Shown here: positions 27,886 to 33,995 of the stretch, in pieces
Position numbering within the stretch: position 1 is the first letter of the stretch
Layout: each line of letters begins with the position of its first letter
Source: a virus
Length of the DNA stretch: 33,995 nucleotides
IMG/VR virus record: IMGVR_UViG_3300044720_000012
Coordinates: 1 to 33,995 of that record
Strand: one strand, 5' to 3'
Made by a program: the position numbers and the translations under genes
The notes under the pieces: model-generated
What the model saw: only the letters and a program-made list of their open reading frames with translations
What the model was told of the DNA's origin: nothing
Database searches by the model: none

Positions 27886-30800
27886 CGTAGGACCACGTTG
27901 GCCGGGAAGTTGGGTTGCACCTTGCGGGCCATCTTGTAGATGGCCTCCAATGTTGCCGGGGGGATCATCTTGCCCTGGAAGGGGACCACGTTGAAGCCCT
28001 TCACCTTGGAGAAGTCCCCGGACTTCATGGCCTTGGAGACCTCCTGCTGGGAGATCCGCAGCTCGTTGATCTGCCCCTTGGTCCGAAGCTCGGGGACCGA
28101 CACGTCCTTGGGCAGCCAGGGGAAGTGGAGGTAGCGAGCGAGCGTGGAGGCATAGGCCTTGGGGTCCTGCGCCTTGAGCCGGCGCATGGAGTCGCTCCAG
28201 CCCAGCAGTGCTTCCACCCCCTGGGTCTGGGGGATGACCGCCTCGCCCAGGGCCTGGAAGAAGTTGGACCCCTTGGTGATCACCTTGCCGGTGTTGGGGT
28301 CGATGGTGAGTTCGGGGTACAGCTCGGCCGAGTCGGTGATGGGGTTGTAGCCCTTGGACTGGAACACCGCCTGGGCCGCCGGGTTGAGCCCCGAGATGAG
28401 CCCGGCCAGTGACAGGTTGCGGCCCAGGTCCCGGAACGGGTTGAACGAGCGGATGTCGAACGCCTGCTTCCCCGAGAAGAACAACTGGCTGAGGTCGCGG
28501 GGCAGGCCCGACTTCTCGTCTTGGAACTCGGCCTGGGAGAGGTTGGCGAACACCGCGGCCCGGAGTGGATGGTCGGCCGGGAACTTGAAGGCGTAGCGAA
28601 TCAGATGCTGGGTCCATGACCCGAACGGCACGTAGGACTTGAAGATGGCCCGCTCGATGGGGGAGCGGCCGGCGTGGTCCGCGAAGTGCTTGGAGACCTC
28701 GTACAGCGCCCGCTCGGGATCCAGGCCCCGCTTGGTCTGGGACACGTAGTCGAGCGTCTTGTACCACTGGGTAACGTGCTCGTCGAAGTGCTGGACCGCC
28801 TCGTTGAGCCGCTGGAGGGGGTGGAGGGCCTTGCTCACCGACTCGGAGTAGAGCCGGGCGGCGGTGCGGTTGGCGGTCCCGAAGGTCAGCGCCTCCTCCT
28901 GGGGCAGCATGGAGGCTTCCTGGGTGAAGCGAGTGGGGACCTTCCCCTCCTTGATCATCTTGCGGGCGTCCCCGATGGAGGAGAGCACCGCCGGCAGATC
29001 GGTCATCGCCATGCCGAACATCACCCCGCCCGAGGCGATGATGTGGACGGTGTGCTGGGGACTGAGGCCGGTCACCGCGAAGCGGAAGCCCCTGGTGGCC
29101 TTGTCGAACCCCGCCTTGATATTGGTGGCCGGCTCCAGCGACGGGGCCAGCTTGTCGATGTTGGTGGCCAGGGAGCGGGGGATCAGCACGTTGTCCTTGG
29201 CGAACACGTTCCGCACCGAGGTGGGCGAGTAGCGGGACGGGGACTCCCACTCCTGGCGCACCTGGGCCAAGATGTCGGCCACCGGGCGCTCGGGGTCCCG
29301 CTTGCGGAGGTCGTCCACCAACTGGCTCTGGGTCTTGCCGAAGTTCTCCAGGATGCCCGGCTGGTGGCCGTCCGGGGCGTCCCACCCGTGCCAGGCGTCG
29401 TGCCACTGCTGGTTGACGAACACCTCGGCCTGCTGGTGGGTCAGGCTCAGGGCGACGTTGGACACCTCCTCGGAGTTCGCCAGGTGCTTTTCCTTGAACG
29501 AGGAGATGGCGGGCTCGGCCCGCTTGCCGATCTGGGGGTAGCGGAGCTGGCGCACCTGGGACTCGGTGACGGTGTGAACGTAGGAGGGGTTCCACCCCTG
29601 CGCCTTCCACTTCTCGATCTGGGCCACGGCGTCACGCTCGACCCGCCGCAGTTCCTTGGTCGGGAAGATGGGGGCACCGTCCTCGAAGGCCCCGCCGTAG
29701 TAGCGGTTGGTGATCTCCCCCACCGCGCCAGCGAGGCGCTTGGGGTCGTTCGAGTAGTAGTCCTGCGCCCACTTCTCGGCCAGGTTGTGGAACTCGTCGG
29801 TGACGTTGGGGTGCCAGCGGGCAGGAGGCACCTGCTCCATGAACTTCTGGAACTGGCGCTCCTTGCGTGAGGTTCGCTTGGCCAACTGGTCCTGGGTGAC
29901 CTTGGCCTTGTTGAATCGTTCCTCGGCGTCGTTGAGCGACTGGCGGGCCTTCACGTACTCGGCCATCTGGGGTCTGACCGCCGACATCTCCTCGGCCAGG
30001 TCGAAGCGTCCCGCCCTGCGGAACAGCGAGCCCGCCCGGCGGTAGTCCTCGTTGCGGATGGCGTCGGCGGCCCCGGCGAGGCGGGACTTGAACCCGACAC
30101 TCGCCATCTCGGCCTCCGCCTCGGGCTTGATCTCCTCGGTGATCTTCGCCAGGTCGGGGACCTTGATCTCGTCCAGCCTCGCCCGAGCGTCGGCCAGGTT
30201 CCTGGCTCTGGTGGCCAGGGTCTCGGTGTTGACCGCCAGCTTGTCCTTGGCCGCTCCCACCGCGGCGTAGGCACGGGCCGGGAGGGAGCGCACCGGGTAC
30301 ACCTCGGTCACCCCTCCCGCGGTCGGGAGATGCACGAAGTGCTCCGGGTCCTTCGACAGGGACTCCTCCAGGGCGTCGTAGCGGGTCTTGGCCTCTGCGA
30401 AGCCGGGGACTTTGGCCTCCATGCGCTTGAGGACGTTGGGGTCACCCGACTTCATCGCCCTGGTCACCTCGGCCATGAGCTTGGGGTCCTCGATCTTGCC
30501 GAACAGCTCGTTCGAGGACTGCCACAGCTCGGATACCTTGTTGTGGGCCAGCTTGCGGGCATCGGAGAACTTCCGCCACTGCTCCCGGTAGGCCGGGCTG
30601 ATGCCCAACTGGTCCATGACCTTGCCCGCCGACTGGGCCACCGCGGTCTCCTTGAGCGCCGCCTTGGCCGCCTCGGTCAGGCCCGCCTCCCCCGCTGCGG
30701 GCAGCAGGTTGACCAGGGCGATGCCGGGGTGCTGGCTGATCTGCTTGCGTCCCTCGGGCGTGAGCGCCTGACCCGCCACCCCACCGGCAAGGACACCAGC

Positions 30801-31316
30801 CCCGGCCTTCATCACCGCTCCCCTGAGACCGGCCGTGACCGCCTCGCCGCCGGGGATCAGGAAGCTCCCGGCGATCAGTGCCTCCTGCAACCCCGGAGCG
30901 GTGGCGATTTCCTGTAATCCCTCACCGATGTGGCCGTGTCCTATGTCGGAGGCACCCTTGGCGATCTGACCGGGCATCTCACCGATGTGGGCCACGTCAT
31001 GCGCCACGGTCTTGGGCAGGGTGATGATGCCCTTGCCGATCTCGCCCACGTCCTTCACCGCGCGACCGATCAGGCCCATGGGGTTCCAGTTGGGCTTGGT
31101 GCTCACCGGGTGCAGGGCCGGCTGCTGGGTGAAGTTGGACAGTGCCCCCAGGGCGAACTCCTGGTCCGTCAGGCCTTGGCCGCCGCCCTGGAGGCTCTTG
31201 ATGTCCTGCTGGAACAGCGGAGCCAGCGTCTGGACCGGGATGCCCGCCGACTGCGCCTGCTGGACCCGGCTGTTCCACTTGTTGACGAAGCTCGGACCCA
31301 GTGGGTTGACCGGCAC
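27882..31316 (-). CDS. Large internal virion / ejection-type protein, 1144 aa
   Basis: It is the largest gene of the window. The GTG at 31316 directly follows the previous TAG. The N-terminal part holds amphipathic Gly/Ala-rich helices (LIGRAVKDVGEIGKGIITLP; AGVLAGGVAGQALTPEGRKQ) that could insert into membranes. The middle 300-560 is long and helical (YDALEESLSKDPEHF; LARARNL-like Glu/Arg coiled coils), and the C-terminal part is aromatic-rich (FKSYVPFGSWTQHLIRYAFK; RYLHFPWLPKDVSVPEL). No transglycosylase motif was seen. Size, helical content and place after two Gln/Gly-rich proteins suggest a podovirus-like internal core protein ejected with DNA; a tape measure is the alternative. Confidence 0.65.
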   Translation of the reverse strand: MPVNPLGPSFVNKWNSRVQQAQSAGIPVQTLAPLFQQDIKSLQGGGQGLTDQEFALGALSNFTQQPALHPVSTKPNWNPMGLIGRAVKDVGEIGKGIITLPKTVAHDVAHIGEMPGQIAKGASDIGHGHIGEGLQEIATAPGLQEALIAGSFLIPGGEAVTAGLRGAVMKAGAGVLAGGVAGQALTPEGRKQISQHPGIALVNLLPAAGEAGLTEAAKAALKETAVAQSAGKVMDQLGISPAYREQWRKFSDARKLAHNKVSELWQSSNELFGKIEDPKLMAEVTRAMKSGDPNVLKRMEAKVPGFAEAKTRYDALEESLSKDPEHFVHLPTAGGVTEVYPVRSLPARAYAAVGAAKDKLAVNTETLATRARNLADARARLDEIKVPDLAKITEEIKPEAEAEMASVGFKSRLAGAADAIRNEDYRRAGSLFRRAGRFDLAEEMSAVRPQMAEYVKARQSLNDAEERFNKAKVTQDQLAKRTSRKERQFQKFMEQVPPARWHPNVTDEFHNLAEKWAQDYYSNDPKRLAGAVGEITNRYYGGAFEDGAPIFPTKELRRVERDAVAQIEKWKAQGWNPSYVHTVTESQVRQLRYPQIGKRAEPAISSFKEKHLANSEEVSNVALSLTHQQAEVFVNQQWHDAWHGWDAPDGHQPGILENFGKTQSQLVDDLRKRDPERPVADILAQVRQEWESPSRYSPTSVRNVFAKDNVLIPRSLATNIDKLAPSLEPATNIKAGFDKATRGFRFAVTGLSPQHTVHIIASGGVMFGMAMTDLPAVLSSIGDARKMIKEGKVPTRFTQEASMLPQEEALTFGTANRTAARLYSESVSKALHPLQRLNEAVQHFDEHVTQWYKTLDYVSQTKRGLDPERALYEVSKHFADHAGRSPIERAIFKSYVPFGSWTQHLIRYAFKFPADHPLRAAVFANLSQAEFQDEKSGLPRDLSQLFFSGKQAFDIRSFNPFRDLGRNLSLAGLISGLNPAAQAVFQSKGYNPITDSAELYPELTIDPNTGKVITKGSNFFQALGEAVIPQTQGVEALLGWSDSMRRLKAQDPKAYASTLARYLHFPWLPKDVSVPELRTKGQINELRISQQEVSKAMKSGDFSKVKGFNVVPFQGKMIPPATLEAIYKMARKVQPNFPANVVLR

Positions 31317-32069
31317 CTACTTCACCGGGGTGGTCGGTGCGACCCCGGCCGCCGCCATGAGGCCCGCCAGTCCCGAAGTGGGAGCGGCGCTGGTGGTCGT
31401 GCCTCCCCCGCCCCCGAGCATCCCGAGGATGGCCGCCGGGTTCTCGGCCGGGATCACGTTCTGCAACGTCTTGGCCTGGTTCTGGTAGGCGCTCGTGAGG
31501 TCCCCGTATGCGGCCCTGGATTGCGGTGAGAGGTACTTGGCGAAGTCGTGCGTCATCCCCGCCCCCAGGTTGGCGGTGGCCCCCATGGCGTCCAGGTAGG
31601 GCTTCTGGTAGCCGGTGATCGTCTGGAGCAGTTGCTGCATCTGCTGGGAGTTGATCTGGGAGGGGTGGGCCATCTTGTAGGCGACGTTGGACTGGAGACC
31701 CATCGGCTGGAGGGCCGCCATGATGTCGGCCGCCTTGAGGCCCTTCTTGTTGAGGTCGAAGCCCTCGGCTCCCAGTTGGCCCTTGATGTCTTGGAGGTTG
31801 ACCCCGCTGGAGCCGAGCTGGTCGGAGTAGTTGGTCAGGAGTTGGGTCAACAGCTCCTCGCCCGACTGGGACGTGGCCGGGTCGACGGCCGCTCCCGAGG
31901 CGTCCTTGCCCCTCCCCAGGCCGAAGGCCGGGGCAAACGGGTCCCCGAAGGGGTTGGCGGGGAGCAGACGCTTGCCGAACCCTGCGATGTCCTCGCCGGT
32001 CTGGGACAGCCCAGACTTGGTGAAGTAGGGGTCCACGATCTGGTGGAAAAGGTTCTTCTTCTTGGCCAT
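31317..32069 (-). CDS. Internal virion-type protein, 250 aa
   Basis: The ATG overlaps the upstream TGA (TGATG). The sequence begins MAKKKNLFHQIVDPYFTKSG, with a helical middle (SGEELLTQLLTNYSDQLGSS; NSQQMQQLLQTITGYQKPYL) and a Gly/Ala/Thr-rich end. It lies between a Gln-rich protein and the 1144-residue protein, in the way three internal core proteins are encoded together in podoviruses. No family is recognised. Confidence 0.6.
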   Translation of the reverse strand: MAKKKNLFHQIVDPYFTKSGLSQTGEDIAGFGKRLLPANPFGDPFAPAFGLGRGKDASGAAVDPATSQSGEELLTQLLTNYSDQLGSSGVNLQDIKGQLGAEGFDLNKKGLKAADIMAALQPMGLQSNVAYKMAHPSQINSQQMQQLLQTITGYQKPYLDAMGATANLGAGMTHDFAKYLSPQSRAAYGDLTSAYQNQAKTLQNVIPAENPAAILGMLGGGGGTTTSAAPTSGLAGLMAAAGVAPTTPVK

Positions 32070-32902
32070 CAGTATCCGGGTCCTCCCCCGCGTTGGTCGG
32101 CCGGGGTCAGGACCGAGCCGGTGTTGGTTCCCGCTCCCTGGGTCGAGAGCAGTTGCTGGAGAAGCTGGGGGTTCTGGAGGATCGGGCCGAGGGAGTTCAA
32201 CTGGTCCTGGCTCAGGGTCTGTCCGGTGGAGATGGCGTTGGCCACCTGCTGCATGATCGACTCGTCCACCCCGGTGGCGATGTTCTGCTGGGTGGCTTGC
32301 AGGCCGGTGGCGATCTGCTGACCCTGCACCCCGAGGCCCGCGAGCTGGGCGGCGAGGGAGTTGGCCTGCTGCTGGTGGCCCAACCCGGTCTGTTGCGCCC
32401 CGATCTTCATCTCCTCGCCCTGCACGCCGTACTGGGCCAGTTGGTTGGCCAACTGCTGGCCGATGTCGGTGAGCTGCTGGCCGTAACCCGAGGTGTTGAC
32501 TGCCCCCCGCGCGGTGGCCGAGGAGGCCGCCCCCCGACGTTGCTGGGCCGCCGCCGCCTTGGATTGGTCCTCGCTCAGGCCGAGCCCCTTCAACTGCTGC
32601 TCCAGCAACTGCTTGTCCAGTCCTTGCTGCTGGCCGAGGATGCCCTGATCCTGGCCCAGGAGCCCCCTGTCGATCCCCAGTTGCTGCTGCTGGAGGCCCG
32701 CCGCGGTCTGGGCCTGGGTGATCTGGTCCTGGCCCCCCGCCGAGATGGTGCCGAGCAGGGCCTGGAGGATGCCCCCCTGGGCGGTGGCGTTGGCCCCCGC
32801 CAGCCCCGCACCGGGAGCGGCAATGCCCGCAGGCTGGTTGGCCGGAACCGGGGTGGCGGGCTTGGTGATCGTCGCGGTACCGGGTGAGTTGTCGATGGCC
32901 AC
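32069..32902 (-). CDS. Gln/Gly-rich internal virion-type protein, 277 aa
   Basis: The GTG at 32902 overlaps the upstream TAG (TAGTG). Residues 60-230 are a continuous Gln/Leu/Gly-rich helix region (AAGLQQQQLGIDRGLLGQDQ; TDIGQQLANQLAQYGVQGEE) with heptad-like spacing. A Gln-rich long coiled coil after the connector gene suggests an internal core or ejection protein. Low complexity prevents a family call. Confidence 0.6.
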   Translation of the reverse strand: MAIDNSPGTATITKPATPVPANQPAGIAAPGAGLAGANATAQGGILQALLGTISAGGQDQITQAQTAAGLQQQQLGIDRGLLGQDQGILGQQQGLDKQLLEQQLKGLGLSEDQSKAAAAQQRRGAASSATARGAVNTSGYGQQLTDIGQQLANQLAQYGVQGEEMKIGAQQTGLGHQQQANSLAAQLAGLGVQGQQIATGLQATQQNIATGVDESIMQQVANAISTGQTLSQDQLNSLGPILQNPQLLQQLLSTQGAGTNTGSVLTPADQRGGGPGY

Positions 32903-33995
32903 TAGTCCCAGCCACCTCCTCCAGCCCCCACAAGCCACTGCGGGAGGATGTTCGTGCCGTAGCTAAACCAGCCCACGCCGTCGTGGAAGCGCCGGGTGCC
33001 GTCGATCATGGCCCCCAGGGTCTCCTCGTAAATCTGCTTCGCCTCCTGCCAGCGGGGGTCGGCGTCCTTGCGGAGCGCCATGTACTCGGCATAGTCCTCG
33101 ATCAACGGCTCGTAGCCCTGAACCACCTCCACCACGGTGGCGTCGGCGCTGGTGCCCGTGATCGGTGCCGGTAGCCGGTAGTAGTAGATGTTCAGGATCC
33201 CGCTCGCGGAGGGGACCGGGTAGAGCTGCATGGTGAGGTTGGGGGGGAACCCCCAGGGGACGAAGAAGTTGGGGTAGGCGTAGCTGGTCGCTTGACGGCT
33301 GTTGCCGGTCACGTAGACCGAACCCCGGCGACGGGCAAAGAAGGACCCGTTGGTCGTGGTAGGGCACCAGACCGTTCCGGTGTACCTCTGCTCGGTCCGC
33401 TTCGGCAGCTTTCCGAGATGGGAGCGGGCCAACACCGACAATCTCTTGGTCCCGTCCTTCTGGTTGATCATGTTGATCGGCTCGCCAGCAAGTACGCAGG
33501 CAACCGACATCCGTTCCAGAGCCTCTTTGTGCGTCTGTATCGCGATGCTCCACGTCCCGTCCCGACTGTGGAGAGATCCGTCCCCCAGCATCGACACCTC
33601 GATGAACAACCGAAGCTGGGCAAGGGTCAGTGACCGAATGAAGTCCATGGTCGGGATCTTGCCTGGGGCAACCTCTAGGACTGGCGCTAGGTCGCGACGC
33701 TTGATCCAGAACTGGATACCACCGAAGGATTGGGGTGGATTGTTCTCCCGCCATTTGATGCCCATAGCCGTGAGGGCCGCACGAATCCGGTCGCAGTTTT
33801 CGGGGTGGACACTAGGAGATTGACTGATGTAGCCCCGAGGGGTCGGGGAGTCGATAGATCCCTCGGTCCAGAACCAGGCCACGATTTCCACAAGGGCATC
33901 TGAATACTTCGGGACCGTGGGTAGTTCAATGCACGGAGCCGCTCTAGGCACGTACTCTTCGGGCCGCAACTGCTCAGAAATACGCCACTCCCAAC
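32902..33995 (-). CDS. Connector/tail protein interrupted by an intein, N-terminal part beyond right edge
   Basis: The open frame runs off the right edge. From 33995 to 33301 it encodes the C-terminal part of an intein; the last 132 residues (from 33300) are the C-extein. The extein begins SRQATSYAYPNFFVPWGFPP and has YMALRKDADPRWQEAKQIYE and TLGAMIDGTRRFHDGVGW, a pattern of phage head-tail connector or tubular tail proteins (recalled). The mature protein is formed only after splicing. Downstream genes encode internal-virion-like proteins, which fits a tail or neck position. Confidence 0.7.
   Translation of the reverse strand, partial: WEWRISEQLRPEEYVPRAAPCIELPTVPKYSDALVEIVAWFWTEGSIDSPTPRGYISQSPSVHPENCDRIRAALTAMGIKWRENNPPQSFGGIQFWIKRRDLAPVLEVAPGKIPTMDFIRSLTLAQLRLFIEVSMLGDGSLHSRDGTWSIAIQTHKEALERMSVACVLAGEPINMINQKDGTKRLSVLARSHLGKLPKRTEQRYTGTVWCPTTTNGSFFARRRGSVYVTGNSRQATSYAYPNFFVPWGFPPNLTMQLYPVPSASGILNIYYYRLPAPITGTSADATVVEVVQGYEPLIEDYAEYMALRKDADPRWQEAKQIYEETLGAMIDGTRRFHDGVGWFSYGTNILPQWLVGAGGGGWD
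33301..33995 (-). mobile_element. Intein with LAGLIDADG-type homing endonuclease (partial)
   Basis: The C-terminal splice block reads GTVWCPTTTNGSFFARRRGS then VYVTGN, followed by Ser of the extein; the junction Asn codon is 33301-33303 and the Ser codon 33298-33300. The usual penultimate His is replaced by Gly. Two endonuclease motifs are visible: IVAWFWTEGSI and FIEVSMLGDGSL, each retaining its acidic residue (Glu and Asp), so the nuclease could be active. The N-terminal splice block lies beyond the window. Confidence 0.8.

Noticed and set aside
27748-29610. 620-codon minus frame within the 1144-residue gene
   Set aside because: It is a Pro/Gly/Arg/His-rich shadow of the large gene in another frame; only its last 45 codons (27885 down to 27748) are a real gene.
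28674-29870. 398-codon plus-strand frame
   Set aside because: Mirror frame of the 1144-residue gene; Leu/Gly/Val-rich without domains or ribosome site.
31317-32933. 538-codon minus frame joining the Gln-rich and 250-residue genes
   Set aside because: The upstream two thirds is a Pro/Arg/His-rich shadow of the Gln-rich gene; the true gene starts at 32069 where it overlaps the upstream stop.

Overview
The window looks like part of a tailed-phage genome of an actinobacterial type (or a prophage or metagenomic phage contig). It is GC-rich, with high GC at third codon positions. Genes are packed tightly and mostly joined by ATGA, GTGA or TGATG overlaps. GTG and TTG starts are common, and several genes have promoters that predict leaderless mRNAs. 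The tail protein carries an LYR...LKTDG motif of the kind seen in actinophage minor tail proteins. Large terminase, portal, scaffold and major capsid protein are all present. No integrase, tRNA or CRISPR array was seen. No clear tape-measure protein was seen. Large internal-virion-like proteins are present instead, which hints at a short-tailed (podovirus-like) particle, but this is inference.

Layout. (1) 12905 down to 1, minus strand: packaging and head operon. In transcription order it holds a ribbon-helix-helix protein under a promoter with direct-repeat operators, a possible small terminase, a membrane protein, a Trp-rich protein, TerL, portal, several tiny genes including very basic micro-peptides, scaffold, major capsid protein, a DUF115/Maf-like protein, decoration-like proteins, and a tail fibre. 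(2) 15438 down to 13143, minus strand: a cassette of tiny genes (zinc-knuckle, Trp-rich and membrane peptides) with a promoter at 14603-14631 and a hairpin terminator at 13455-13484. (3) 19554 down to 15521, minus strand: a surface-sugar cassette (FemAB/GNAT-like acyltransferase, methyltransferase, NeuB-type synthase, SpsF/NeuA-type cytidylyltransferase), preceded by a membrane protein, a DUF6948-like protein and a protein with 37 Gly-Tyr/Asp/Ser dipeptides. (4) 19553 up to 26551, plus strand: early/replication operon with an RHH regulator, a helix-turn-helix replication-type protein containing four iterons, a PseB-like UDP-GlcNAc 4,6-dehydratase, an HNH endonuclease, a Rad52-like annealing protein, a class III aminotransferase, and many small genes. 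(5) 33995 down to 26548, minus strand: the rest of the late operon, with an intein-containing connector/tail protein, three internal-virion-like proteins, a small zinc protein, a Cro-like HTH, a resolvase-like nuclease and an M23-type lysin. This block converges on the early operon with overlapping stop codons.

Late genes run off both window ends on the same strand. The simplest reading is a circular (or circularly permuted) map with some late-operon sequence missing between position 33995 and position 1.

The most interesting system is a phage-encoded nonulosonic-acid-like sugar pathway split over two divergent operons: PseB-like dehydratase, class III aminotransferase, acyltransferase, NeuB-family synthase, CMP-sugar transferase and methyltransferase. 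A DUF115/Maf-like protein lies between the capsid and decoration genes, so virion glycosylation is a testable alternative to host-surface remodelling. Other leads are an iteron-type origin inside the initiator gene, a family of Arg/Lys micro-peptides next to portal and capsid genes, a shared C-terminal peptide on two adjacent proteins, and paired RHH regulators with leaderless promoters.
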